From Parascedosporium putredinis (taxonomy: Eukaryota; Ascomycota; Sordariomycetes; Microascales; Microascaceae): a DNA stretch of 64,000 bases. Where the stretch lies: assembly GCA_949357655.1 (NCBI GenBank), contig CASHTG010000002.1, positions 186,001-250,000 on the forward strand. Reading direction: 5' to 3'. Under the pieces are notes generated by a model. The model was not told where the DNA came from, ran no database searches, and worked only from the letters and a program-made list of their open reading frames with translations. Shown in pieces: positions 36,598 through 48,459 of the stretch (positions are counted from its first letter, which is position 1; the number at the start of each line of letters is the position of its first letter). Both the position numbers and the translations under genes were made by a program.

Positions 36598-38390
36598 GTT
36601 ATTGGATATAAACAACCCGGATGGGATAGATAGGACATCACTCGGACAGACAGGCAATTCTCTCGTTTTTCATTTTTCCGTTCTTCTCTTCCTCCTTCCC
36701 ATCGACACACATGCTTCACTGATATTTACAAGTAAGCATCTAAAATATAGAAGCTATCCTTGGACACCATCTCTGAAACATTTGAGACTCTCGCCTTGCT
36801 CAACCACAGCTAGGGTAAAGGACCTCGAGCCTTGTCATTTATTGTGTTGTCACACAACCCAGGGGATGCGCAAGCTCCATCAGCCTCGCCCTTGATTTTG
36901 GTAGCATTCGCATCCCAAGGTCATGGCGCCGGTGTGTGGGGACAATATCGAGGGATCATCGTCAATATTCCAAGTTAATTTCCCCAAGACCAGGACCAGA
37001 CTCAAGGGAGTGCGCAGCACGTCGGAACAGCGAAACATGCCTCCGCGTGTCTGGCGTCCTCAGCCCTTCGCGGCCATGAGCGGCTTTTCAAAAGTGGTAT
37101 TAGGGTCCCTAGCAAGCGCGAGCCGAGATTGAAGTTCTACGGCATAAGATTAATCCTCCCAATATGATCCCCGTCGAGGCACCCCAGTCTTGTTTGCGCC
37201 ATCAACCCTCCATTCTTTAGCCCATTCTTCAACATCGTGATTCGCGTGAAGAAAACCATGTATATCGCTCGTAGTACACATCGACAAAGAATACCTCGGC
37301 ATCCTGCTCTTTGTTTTTCGATGGTGCACAATACGAATAGGAGCACGTTAACAAAATGAGAAAGAAGAAAAACTGAAAACACGAGCTGGGGCATTATGGT
37401 ATCTATATTGTATTTCCACAGGAAAAAGGCGCCCGTGGGAGAGTCCCCGCGCTTACGAAAACGGATCGATACGAATTGAAGAGAAGCAAGTGCTAGGCGT
37501 TGTAGCTACTATTGCGGCGGACATCTGGGCGTACATGTAAGGTGAAGGCAGGGGAGGGAGGAGGGGGCGACGTGGTGATTTCGGTGACCGGTGTAAGGAT
37601 CATAAATCCGTTCACATCACTGATCCCCAGCCTAGCATTGGTCAGTCAAGCGGGCATGTGGTTCCGGTATCCTGCATGACGTGAAGCCTAGCAGGAAATA
37701 TTAGAGTGGATGGTCAGGTCCGATCGGTCCTGTAAGAGTTCAGTGTTTGTCAATGCAGAAGTATCCTATGGATACTAGATGGGGGACAATACAGGGGAGG
37801 TGCGTGAACTCTGGCGCGAAGGCAGATCCCTATGTGGCTGGTGTTCCCAAAAGACGCAAGAGGACCATCCCCATCCGAATCTATTGGTGACCAAATGTCG
37901 GACTAAACGAACCGGTATGCAGCCGAGTTCCCATTTTCAAACGGGGGTCGGGCCATGACTTCCTCAGAACTCCTTCGCCTACTACATGCGAAGAAAGAAG
38001 AGTGAGGAAGGACGAAGCGACGAGGGGACATAGCAAGTTGGTCACCCTCGGCAGCAGGCCAACCTGCTGGCCACGGCCCGGCCATGAAAGTAAGGGATCG
38101 GCCTGAGGTCAAAGATGAGAGCACCCCTTTTGTTGTCGATAGCTTGACTCAGGAACTGAGGACAATTTGTGCTGTGCTGTTACCACTGGGTCCCGGGCCA
38201 GCAACAGCCCGGAAGGCTCGTACTCCCTTCCTTATCAAGACCCTCTGTGCAGGGCTTCCATAACTTGTCTCCAGCATCCACCTTCCAGTTAACGTCCAGC
38301 GGGTGTCATCCTTTCTTCAGATTCCAGGGAGAAGGGTCGAGAGTGGCTCCAGCCTCTCGCGTCTTGTTTTCCCTTTGTGGTAAATTCATC
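36598..38390. other. Region without a supportable gene
   Basis: About 1.8 kb in which I see only short frames of mixed composition. No repeats, RNA genes or recognisable motifs stand out. Confidence 0.4.
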
Positions 38391-39515
38391 ATGAGTTCAT
38401 TCCAAGTCAAATCGTCTCGGTACTTTCCAAATGACAGCCCGCCACAATCCCCCAAGCAGGCAGCCGTTGTTGGCGATCCTGGTGTGTAACCACCCCATCA
38501 CCATCGGCAACTCTGGATTCTGTATCGACAGAGAAAAGTTAACATTTAGCATCACGAGAGAGGAAGCCAAAGGCTAATTGAAACAATAGGAACCGCCAAA
38601 CCCAACAAGTTGCGCGGCACAATTTTTTTAATCCGGTCCGTGTCGGGCCAGATCGAGTCCTGTCCCCCAAGACGCTGAATCGACGGCGACCCGCGCTCCA
38701 GTCTTGACGGCCGGCGCTGCAGGACCAAGATTTCGCATCCGTCAAATCGAAACCCACCCCATCTTGAACGCCGACATGATGATTGATTGTCTGGAAACAA
38801 ATCGGAAAATTTTCAACATGTGCCGGATCAGAGGGCGAACTGAGTGATGTTCTGGCGGAAGGGTGTGTCCTCCGCCCGGCCTGCCTGCCGGCCATGTACT
38901 TTTGGTCCCTTCGGGATTTGCGTGCTTCGGGTTTGTGGCCCTTCTTGCGTAAACTCGATGAACCCCCGAGTGCGCTCCGAAGAGAGAGGAGGGAGATGCC
39001 TATTCCTTCCATCAAAGCCAACGGACGACTCAAAATCGATGCTGAAGCGCCGGATGTTGAGATGATCGAAGAGGACGACTTAGGGGAGAAATCACAGGAA
39101 TGCCTGCGTTCATTGGGTGCTTTGGCGCTGAAGGAAATTGAATTTCCTCCGTCCATGGATGTCTGCATCATAGAACCAACTCTCGCCCGGCAATCACCCA
39201 CCGTCGCGCTGAGAACTGCCTTTGTCCAATCAACAGCTCACCGCTGAACAAGGGAGAAATGCGACACAGATTTCTGGTGTCGTACGAAGTAGGAAGAGCG
39301 CCCTCAAACAATATCACGCTCAGGACTCTGAACGCCTTATTAAAGAAGATGCGGGGGCATCACCTTTCTATGGCTCCACCCTCCACTCAACATTATGGGA
39401 GGCAGTGCTTCTCAGCATGGCGGGACATAGCTCAACGGGGTCGGACGAAACTGCCACACAAACCCTCCGCGAGCGAGGCGTCAGCCCCGTGACACGAGAG
39501 AGAGAGAGAGGTTGA
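38391..39515 (+). CDS. Candidate hypothetical gene with one intron and a probable frame slip
   Basis: A first exon at 38391-38481 (MSSFQVKSSRYFPND...) ends at a GTGTGT donor. It joins in phase to an acceptor at 38831, where the downstream frame continues as EGELSDVLAEG and includes an acidic patch DVEMIEEDDLGEK. That frame stops at 39247 (168 residues). However, a protein-like frame with LSNQQLTAEQGRNATQ and FYGSTLHSTLWEAVLLSM overlaps the end and stops at 39515. Removing one T near 39222 would join them, giving about 257 residues. I do not recognise a domain. The opposite strand has a 220-codon open frame at 38539-39201, but it is serine/arginine-rich and looks like a shadow. Confidence 0.35.
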
Positions 39516-39699
39516 CCAGGGTTAATGATGAACTCGCCCCTTCACAAACTAACAGCAAGGGGGAGAAAGGCCCTCAAGCAGAAAGCGGTTGGTTTGCTTT
39601 GGTGAGGCCTGGTGCTCGACAAGTACTTGGCAAGTCACGACTGGTACTCTCAAGTCCACCCTCTCTGGGGAGACCTGTCTATACAATGCGCGTTTTCAT

Positions 39700-40395
39700 C
39701 CTCAAGGGTTCGTTTGTGCGCCACAGTATCGCCAGAGGAAGCTCGTCCCGACGAAGGCTGTTGGTAGCTGATCAATCACAAGCTGGGTCTGGACTCCCTT
39801 GATTCCTACCGAGGTAGATTGGGCTGCAACGAACAAAAATGGTGACGTGCCTTGATCCGTCGCGATATCTTGAACGCGAAAATACTCACAGATTGCTACG
39901 CACTCTAAGAGTTCACCCCTCACAGGCTCTTGCAACGCTATTCCCGAGAAAGGCAGAAAATGGGGAGGATAACCTGAGTTGAAGTGTTGGTGATCGGCCC
40001 TCCTCTCTCCTGGGCTTGACACGGCATTTCATTTTTGTCGGGCGGCTACTGTTCCCGACGGAAGAGGCTAGGAGGGACTCGAGAAGATCGCCCGTGACCT
40101 TGCTGGTAGGATCGGCTTGGCCTGTGTTGGTGCCGAAGAGGGAGGGGAGGGGGCGTCGTTGTGGAGGGCCTCAGGAGTTCTTGTTGGCCACAACCAGCAT
40201 CGGAAGGTGGGGCGTACAGATAGAGCCCTTGAGGTATGTGATGGGAACGGGGACTCCGTTACGGACATGCCCCAGGATCTTGTCCGTTTTGGATCATGGG
40301 AAGCGAACGATGCTAAGCGCGCGCACGACATTGCCACGAGGACCCGGGCCCTGGTGTCACCATCATATATGCGCAAGATCTGCATGTGTTTGCCG
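39700..40395 (-). pseudogene. Possible degraded coding region, unidentified
   Basis: On the minus strand, after a TTCTTCTCAG acceptor-like site at about 40397, protein-like segments appear in changing frames. They are MQILRIYDGDTRARVLVAM, then a stretch with TDKILGHVRNGVPVPITYL, then LFGTNTGQADPTSKVTGD. Downstream, 39702-40022 stays open in one frame (RGELLECVAICEYFRVQDIA). The frame changes resemble those in the conserved genes here, but several stops remain. I cannot name a family, and the boundaries are rough. Confidence 0.22.
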
Positions 40396-40399
40396 ACCT

Positions 40400-43300
40400 G
40401 AGAAGAAGATATAGTGTATAGTTCTCTCTACCTCGGTGGAAGTTGGTCGGTCCCTCCCCCCACCCTGACGCTTGGTTACAAGTTGGTCACAACTCATGCA
40501 CTCGCAGGAAACATCATGCGTGAGCTACATGTAGGATGTAGAGGTCCTGAAAAGCAACCGCTCTTGGGAAAATTCGCCGCTGAAGAGAAAAAAAAAGAAA
40601 AGAGGGGAGGCAAGGGAAGAAACCGCACGTATGCACCACTGGCGCGCATTCGCTGGGATTGAATTTCGAACTCTTCTCATCACCCCCACGCCACCCACCT
40701 CTCAAGTCCTCCTCTGCGAATCGCATGTCGCGATGACTGGCCCCCACTTCTCGATCTTGTCAAGTCAGCTGGTTTTCTGCTCCCTCCTCCTAAGCACGGA
40801 ACTGACGTGAACTACGTTCCCAGAGTGTTTCACAGCCGTCTATCATTGATGAGGAGGAATTGGTTGTACGTGTTCATAGAAAAATACCGACCGGACACAT
40901 TTCCCAATCAACCAAGATAGTTAGAGTATCTAATCGACTGAACGGCGCGTATCTGTATCGTGCCAGATCTTTGTTACCACGTACCCTCGTACTACTCCGC
41001 CCCAGTGCTTTGAAATATGATTAAACGATGCATCCCTCCCATACCTCGGTACATATGGTCGAAACGAAAGAACAGGCCCAGCTGAAGTCTGCTGGCTTTG
41101 AAGCCTGCTGATTCGCTTACCGATCAGCGCAAATTGAGCACACTAAACTCGGGATCGAGAAACTCCTAAAGGTTATATTGACGACGTTCGCCAACACCCC
41201 TTCACCCTCCCCGTCTTCCTCGACCTCCCTTCTTCTTCTATACTCTATCTATACTCGTAAGATGATCTAGATCTCGCCACTCTCAGAAGATCATCTAGCA
41301 CACGAGATGAGGAGATGGAAGGGATCGAGATCCCTTTCTTCCACCATGCAACCCCTCTTTGCAAGACGAGCGACGTCGGTTTATCGCTCAGCATTGCCGG
41401 CCCGCCGTGATTCTTTGCCTCCTTGTCTGACGGCATGGAAAGGAACGAAATGAGGCCCGTCCGTCCTTTTTTAATCGGCTTGATATTCAGTCCACGCACG
41501 TAAAATCCTTTTTCCGTGCTATTTCAAGCCCTTGGGACTCTTGGTCTTGAATTCATCTGGAGAGCCGAGTTCTGGCAGCGTACCTGGGTATAAGAAGATG
41601 TCTCCGTCCCTCATCTGGCCCGTGCCACTTTAGCTTGATCAAGTCTGACTCGCTCTATCAGTTACAACACCTCTGCCCGAACCCGTCGAGTCAAGTCAAG
41701 TAGCGGATGCTTAACTCAGCATTGAGATCTGAAGTTTGACCTTCGCTCCTGACTAACAGAGAGATGAGGTGTTGGGTTGCGAGCTGTTTCGTGTTGGGCA
41801 TGTAAAGTGGGGTTTTGGGGGAGGGGAGGGGCGCGTTGGTGCACGGAAGGCAACGCCTTAGCAGAGGTCCTTTCCGTCTTACTCCCGACGCCGCCGGCTC
41901 TCGATCTGACCAGTACTCGCTGGGTGCCACGAATTTGCACATGGCTCTAGCTACCTCGGGATAGCAGAAAATTCTTTTCCCACCCACCTATGTCCGTAGA
42001 GGGCGCAGCAATGCCGGCAGCTCGGAAAGTGACGCCGGCATCTTGGAAAACAAGAGAGGGGGTGGGAGGGGGAACGCGTCGATGGTCGCGGGAGCCTCTC
42101 ATCCAACCAAGAAGAGGAAGGCAACCCTTCTTCGTGCGTTATCTGTACACCGTCATTGACAGCTTTGTGGCCTAGAGATTACGCGCCATTGTGCAGACCC
42201 AGTCCTCGTTTCTAGCCTGTGCCTTGAGCGTTGCAAATTGTCGTGGTGTGGCTTTCAATGCAAGCACGGGAGGCTAAACCTTTTTGCAGGATTTTCTTTT
42301 TCTTCTCTCTTCTTTGCTGCTGCCCTCGAAATTCGAAGCGTCTGCGCGGTTTCGAGCTCTGTGTCCAAGGGCAAGGTGAGTGGTTTCCATTGAGCCCTTC
42401 TGATTCCATTTGATCAGAGCACTGCATCGGTGGGCCCCTTCCATCATTGATGGACTGGACCCTGGCAAATTGGCTCAATCTACCGAGGTATTCTACCTTG
42501 TTGGGCTGAGCGTTGGCTAGCCTGTTCCGGTACTGCAAGTTGTATGAGACTTGGGGCAGCACGCCCTAAAACTCGCGCCAAGCGGGGCCGCCAGCCCCTG
42601 CCGCTAGTGTCAACCTTCCGCCAAGGGGGCCAAACATCGATTGGAGTTCCAAGCATCCATTCCATGTCCGCAGCGAGACGTGGAAGCTCCTTGTTCTCGA
42701 TATGGCAACTCTCAGATGTCAACAGACCGTCCGCCTGCTGAGCACATAGACCAGGCTCGCTTGTAGTGCCCCAGGTAGGGAAAGTTATATGGGCTCACAA
42801 TCATCGATGCGACGATATTATGCCGAAGAACCTTTTAGGAGAGCTTGCCCTGTCCAAAGCACAGAAATATCTGGGTCAATGAAAATCCCTGTCACACCCC
42901 TCTGAGGAGCACTCAAAGGTTCTGTCCCGCTGCGCCAATGATCAGCGAGAGAGACTGAAGAGTATCGGTGCATAGCCCACCCCTGCTCGATGACCTGTCA
43001 GCAGTGCTGTCCGTGGCATCAGTGCTGTTAGTGCCGCCAGTGCTGTTCATGCTGTTATCATCAAGATCCACATTGGCGTAGAAGGTTGGATCAACACGGT
43101 TTGCCTCACGCGTCGCCACCCTTGCCGCAAACAAGCTGCACATCACAGAACTATGGTGTCCGATGCGCACCTCTTCCAAGGCATGAGGCATGGCATCATT
43201 GAAGAAAGTATTAACAGCGCGATGCATGCGAGAGATTCACCCCTGCCCGTTCCCTCGCCAGCAGTCGAGAGGTAGGGTGGATGAGTTGGGGGCATCTAGC

Positions 43301-43832
43301 TCCCTCGTAATTATGCATGGATATGTTGTGCAAGCCAGCTCGAGAAAGATCATGGAAGCCGCCCACCCCTGTCTGATATAGGGTCTGGCCTCGGCCAGAC
43401 ACACACGAAAACCACCCATTCTGTATAAATTGGCAGGAAAAAGAAAAGAAAGAGAGATTGAAAAGGCCAGGCCAAGGGCCCGGCCAGATAAGAACTTTTC
43501 TGGGGCGAGAGTCGTGAAGAACCACGGTGGCTCCGCAGGATAGAAACAGGCCCCTATAAATGCTTGATTGACTCTGGCAGTCTTCGCCTCTCGTCCTCAT
43601 CTCTTCGTCCGCAGCTTCCCTTCCCTGATACTACACGATCCTGGGCTTCTTTTCAGTCTCTATTACCACCTTTCGTTCTTTGATACAAACCCCTCTGGCT
43701 TCCTCAGGCCCTCCAAACAAGTCAATCCAACTCCACGAGAGCTCCTGTTAGAAAGGACAGACCTCCACCCTTCTGACTCAACCCAGGCCCTCCAACGTTC
43801 CTCTCGGAGGAGAAACGACTTTAGCTCGATCG
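40400..43832. other. Region without a supportable gene
   Basis: About 3.4 kb of unremarkable composition. Frames of up to about 130 codons occur on both strands but show no domain, signal peptide or splice-supported extension that I can defend. Confidence 0.4.
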
Positions 43833-44053
43833 ATGTCTTGCTTTTCGTTTCGCCGGTCGCCCAAGAATAGGTCGGACGAGCGAAAGCGAAGTCAAAGAAA
43901 GATGAAAAGAAAGATGAAAAGAAAGATGAAAAGAAAGATGAAAAGAAAGATCAAAAGAAAGATCGAAAGAAAGATCAAAAGCAAGCGCCTCCCAAGAGGA
44001 AGTCTTTTAGCCAGGGGCGCGTTGACGCCAATGAGAAACACGAGTCAGCTTAA
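43833..44053 (+). CDS. Candidate small lysine-rich protein with tandem repeats
   Basis: An ATG in good context (GATCGATGT) follows a long pyrimidine-rich leader (43565-43830), typical of a fungal 5' UTR. The frame begins MSCFSFRRSPKN and then enters seven 12-nt repeats (43894-43977). In the start frame these read as KMKR-type basic repeats. One frame over they read KKDEKKDE and continue to a balanced end (KSFSQGRVDANEKHESA), stopping at 44053. A single missing G near 43881 would link the start to the KKDE frame, giving about 73 residues. The start frame itself stays open to 44060. No family is recognised. Confidence 0.35.
43894..43977 (+). repeat. 12-bp tandem repeat, seven copies
   Basis: Seven head-to-tail copies of AAAGAAAGATGA are present, the last three with CA or CG in place of the final GA. 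The unit is a multiple of three, so copy-number change would keep a reading frame. Confidence 0.9.
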
Positions 44054-44060
44054 TACCTAA

Positions 44061-45424
44061 GACCGCTCCGAGGATAACTCTACCGATGAGGCTCCGCAAT
44101 AGCAAGCTTTCCCCGGTATCTAGCAATGTTGGTCCCCGTTTCTTCTTCTCTCCACTACGTCTTCCCTATATCTCTTCCACACGTCTTCTTATCGTCTGCT
44201 TCATGAGAGGATGAGAGATTCTCACATAGTCTACCTCGCACTATAGCATTTTAAAACAATACACGGACGGGAATACTTTTAAATTGTTCATGAGGCAAGG
44301 AGGAGACTAAACAATAATACTCAACGGAATGCTGGATCTTGGGAGAATTATACACCAAAAGGCGGTTGATATCTACGATACGATGTTGAAGAATGCATGC
44401 GTGCGCCGTTATGTTCTCTTTATATTTCAATGTTTTCCCTAGGTCCCGTTTTCTTCTTTCTTCTTTCCTTATTCTTTTAGACAAAAACAAGGGGGTTTTC
44501 TTTTCTCTTTTTCACGTTTCTCCTCTTAAAATACACGCAGCTCTTTTTCTTTTTCGTTTTTGTTTCAACCTCAAGATAATCCGGCACTCAAATAATATAT
44601 CGCAATTTCTATGAACCACATCCTCCTTGATACAGAGTTCCGATATTTGAGAGGATAGTTCGACGTTTGCCGAAACTAAAAGTCGAGCTTCCACATGACA
44701 TACATGTAGTATCTGTCGTTGGGCCACTTTGTATGTGTGCCACTACCGCGCGCCAATTATGAAAGCAGTAATCGAGAAGGATGGAGGAGTAAAAATGGAC
44801 GGTTTTGGCTCCGTTACAATTGGAACTGAGGAACCGTAGCTGGCCACTCATAGAGCCTTTAGGTCGTCGACTTCAGATGCTGATGCCACCCCACCCCCTC
44901 TTCGAGAATGCTTCACAAGTGCCACGGGCCGGTGGCATCGTACCTGGGAGAAGGAGGGGCTATGAGCAGCAGATGGCATGCGAGTTCAAAGATCGAAGCA
45001 ATAGCGATGCTCCATTTTGAAGTTGGGGATGGGCGGGACGGGCGGCGACTCTAGATGGCGACACCGAGAGCGAGAGCGATGGTGGGGTGGGCTTGGAATC
45101 TCGTGTGATTGGGCTAGGTGATCCTTCGGATGATGATCGAGATGCGCGTGTGTCGAAAGGCTTTCTATCTCGTTCTTTCGTCTAGAGAATTTTGCATTAG
45201 TCGGGGAACTCGAGTTGACCACGGATACAGATGCAATGGACCGCATTGTGTATATAAAGGCCACCATCGCCGCTGACATGAGAGGTGGATGTGATATTGG
45301 TAGATCTCGCCGCCAACGCTGAATCACCAATTCCATTCAGAAATTCTGGAGCTTACCTGCCTTGAGACAGAGGACCTAGGTTTCTGTCCCCAATACTCAC
45401 CTCTATCTCACTCAGTCACTCAGT
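44061..45424. other. Region without a supportable gene
   Basis: About 1.4 kb, T-rich in 44440-44560. It should include the promoter of the downstream membrane-protein gene. No gene is supported. Confidence 0.4.
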
Positions 45425-45466
45425 CACACACACACACACACACACTCTCTCTCTCTCTCTCTCTCC
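45425..45466 (+). repeat. Compound CA/CT microsatellite upstream of paralog A
   Basis: About ten CA units pass directly into about eleven CT units, then CCTTATATATATTC. They end only about 18 nt before the proposed start codon of paralog A, so the repeat would lie in its promoter or 5' leader. Confidence 0.9.
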
Positions 45467-45483
45467 TTATATATATTCTTTCC

Positions 45484-46617
45484 ATGATGGCCCACCCCCA
45501 GGATGTCGAACCCGGCACCATGCCTGACACGCCAGTAATTGCGTCAACGATAACCACGGAAGAAATGTGGGAGTGGTACCGAGGAAGTACGTTTTCAGTT
45601 CGGCAGCCATCCTCACCGGCGTATTTCCCCAAGCTAAACGAACTAATGATGTGGTAAAATATAGGCAAGAGAGGAGCCCCTAGCCTGGCAATCGACATGG
45701 CGCTTGATAGGACTTTGAGTGGGCAGTTCATTTTCAACTTCGCAGCGATTGACTTGTGCTTTTATACCAGCAAAAGAGGTTCGAGACTCTTGAGGCCATA
45801 GTTCTCGTAGGCTTACTAGACCAACCTGTGTCTTCCTTTGGGAAGGAACGCAATGAAGACATGGAGAATCTCTGCAATATGAACTCGAGGAGGTGTGAGT
45901 ACCGCAAGCGTACCCGATTACCTTACAGCGTATCCTTCTCTGTAGACCACATGGGGAGGATGGAACGCTGCAAAGTTGAAACGAGATAGATCGTAATTTG
46001 CTGACTCGCAGGCCGTGTGATAGTACAGGACTCCTTTTTGCCTCGCATTTACACGACCAGAGAATGCCTTCCAAAAAGAACGCGGCTCGATATGACAGGG
46101 TATGTTCTTCGCATGCTGGTACCGTCCTTAGATCCCGTTTCGAGGGGCGGCCAGAGATGCGCCGAGAGCTGTACAGAGGAAGTTTCGTCGGGGAGGTCGT
46201 GAAATGGATGCTCAATCACGGCATGGGGCGAGCATTTGTGAGTCTATCCAGCCGTCCTTTTGCATCGGGAAGGCTAACCCAGGCGTCCTTGTTTCATAGT
46301 TCTGGTTGGAGCACACCGAAGTGGATGGAGTCGGCTGGACCCAAACAGTGTCGACCCTCGACAAAACAGAATTCATCGCGGCCACGGTGATGCTGATCGG
46401 GATCATGGCAATCTGTTTCGCCCCATTCTGCCTTGTGAGTTTTGGAGTCGGCCACGACAAGGTGTTTACCGGCGTAGCCCTCGCGATCTGTGGCATCGTT
46501 GTGGCTACCTTTTTGTATGGAGGCCAGGTGGGAGTAGGTAGCGTCATCATCGGCTTGACCTATATGACCGTCCTCTTCTCATCCATCTCGGAGCGGCTCA
46601 TTGGCACTTCTAGCTAA
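45484..46617 (+). CDS. Predicted multi-pass membrane protein, paralog A (one frame break)
   Basis: Four exons are inferred by comparison with its paralog at 57285-58472: 45484-45586, 45665-45892, 46024-46237 and 46300-46617. An alternative acceptor at 46012 adds four residues. The two proteins align from end to end, for example KRGAPSLAIDMALDRTLSG against KRGIPGLALDLALDKTLGG, and FWLEHTEVD against YWLKKTEVD. The C-terminal 80 or so residues hold about three hydrophobic helices (TVMLIGIMAICFAPFCLVSF, VFTGVALAICGIVVATFLYG, and a last one to LFSSISERL). One G seems missing near 45755; adding it gives 864 nt, or 287 residues. I do not know the function. The layout of a soluble N-terminal part and C-terminal helices resembles fungal proteins of the DUF6594 kind, but I could not confirm that. 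Confidence 0.62.
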
Positions 46618-47780
46618 GGGCGTAGTGTTTGGAGAGAGTGCTCGCCTAAGCTGGGTAGCGGGTGTTGGGTGGAGTGCAAGGTTCCATTTGGTGGGAAGGC
46701 TTCAGGGTCGGGGCCTGAGTAGGAGCTGCTGGGCTGTATCTTTCGGGTTCGGGGTTCGAATCGCTGACCCTAGTTCTGGCTTTACAGTCCATTCATGGAC
46801 TTGTTGTTGTGTTGATTCGTTCGTGTGGAGTCTTGAAGAGGTACGTTCCGGTCCGTAGGAGAGGGAGACTAGGCGAGAGTGTCATTGAAGGAAGGAGAAA
46901 AGAAACCAAATTATCTTTGGACGAGGGCTCGCCACTTTACTCGGTAGTTTCGCTAGTATTCCTTCCGGAGAACAGTAGGAGCATCGGGATCTTCAAAGGA
47001 GAAGGAGAAGGAGAAATACAAGTCTGTTGTGACCATCCAAAGAATGTCAGGAGGAGAAGAGACGGCTACTTTACTTGATTTATCTAGTGTAGGGTAGGGT
47101 GAAACGATGTCGAGACTTCGGACTGAACCTCGGGATGGGTAGATGTTGATGTCTGGTGCTTGTCTGTCAAGAAGGAACATCTGCCCTCTACTTATTATCC
47201 AAGCACGAGCTGACAGTATCTCTAATGTTGTCTTGTTGTACCGAAGTAGGGAACCTGGGAAGGCTCGACCGGGGGATGGGCGGGAACCCGCTTACAGACA
47301 CCTTGGACAAGGGATGGGAACATAGGGTAAGCGCGGCTCAAGAGTGACATGCGGGCTTCAATGTTCACTGTTAAACATCCACATAGGGAAATTTCCCCCT
47401 CCAGACCGGGATTAGCTGTGGGTCCCTGCCTAATCTAACCTCAGTGCGTCTGAATGATTTTCTTGCCGTCCATTTCCTTCCCCCACCGCACGAAACGCTG
47501 CCTTGTCATCTCTCGTCAACCAACTGTTCTTTTAAGATAACCCAAGATACGACACTGGCCCGAGCGAACTTGTCATGCAATGGAGGGGTTGTTCGCGTCC
47601 TGATTGTCGGCGTGAGTGGACGAACAGTTCCTGCACGACATCCGTTCTGCGCATGGGGAATGTCGGTGAGCACCGCGCGCCCTCACCGGACTTTGGCTGC
47701 ACACCGCCCACGCCTTTGAAATTCTTCTTCGGAAAAAAGACGCAGACAAAAAGAGAATTCCGACATATATGCTCGAACTC

Positions 47781-48454
47781 ATGCCAAACCTAATCCTACT
47801 GAACTTCCGAGGGATTCGCCATAACGCGTGGTTGCCACGCCTCCCATCATATTGACATCGACATGGAGCTGACCATCGCGACATGTCCCAGATCCTGCCG
47901 AGTCGTCGAACCCCGTCTGCCAGGCACCGCAGGCCCGCCATCGGCGAAGACGCACGCGGTGAGCAAGCTCCTGCTTTTGATCGATGCAGGAAACCATGAT
48001 CAGATCTGACCGGGTTCAGGCCTCGGGCCACATGCAAGTCAACATGAACTGTGGCTCCTGCCGTGAGTAACGCTGTGAGCTACCGTGGACCCGTCGCTCC
48101 ACCAATGGTTTAGCGAGTGCCGGCATGAAATAAGTGTGTCCGTCGGCATCCTCATCCGTGTCTCGACGACCGTTTCCCGAGCCCGAGCACTGAACAGCGC
48201 ACGTCGAATTAAGAGCGCCGTCGTGAAGATATCAAATCAGGACCCTGAACCCCTGACTGATCTTGGGTTCCTGGACATTTAAACCTGCCTTCGCTGTCAA
48301 GTGGGTATTGGTAGTCAGAGCTTGTTTCGGTTGGTTCAGACTTGAGATGATTTGTGGGAGCATCCAAGCTGATTGATGCAACCAACGAGTCGGCCCCCAC
48401 ACCTGAGGCGTGTCCAAGACTGGCCAGACAGATGGTCAGAAGTAAAGCATTCAT
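47781..48454 (-). pseudogene. Broken gene for a small secreted protein
   Basis: The minus-strand ATG at 48454 opens a frame with a clear signal peptide (MNALLLTICLASLGHASG) and then an ordinary soluble segment containing YPLDSEGRFKCPG. It stops at about 48209. Protein-like sequence goes on in another frame (ALNSTCAVQCSGSGNGRRD), stops at a TGA near 48018, and resumes in that same frame as VSCIDQKQELAHRVRLRRWR with NMMGGVATTRYGESLG, ending at 47781. So one frame change and at least one in-frame stop interrupt it. At least eight cysteines are spread along the segments, which suggests disulfides. TGA in place of TGG would fit a G-to-A change, but sequence error is also possible. I do not recognise the family. 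An effector-like role is only a guess from size and secretion. Confidence 0.5.
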
Positions 48455-48459
48455 GGTAT

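Noticed and set aside
38539..39201. A 220-codon minus-strand open frame
   Set aside because: It is serine/arginine-rich, has no signal or domain, and mirrors the better plus-strand candidate gene.
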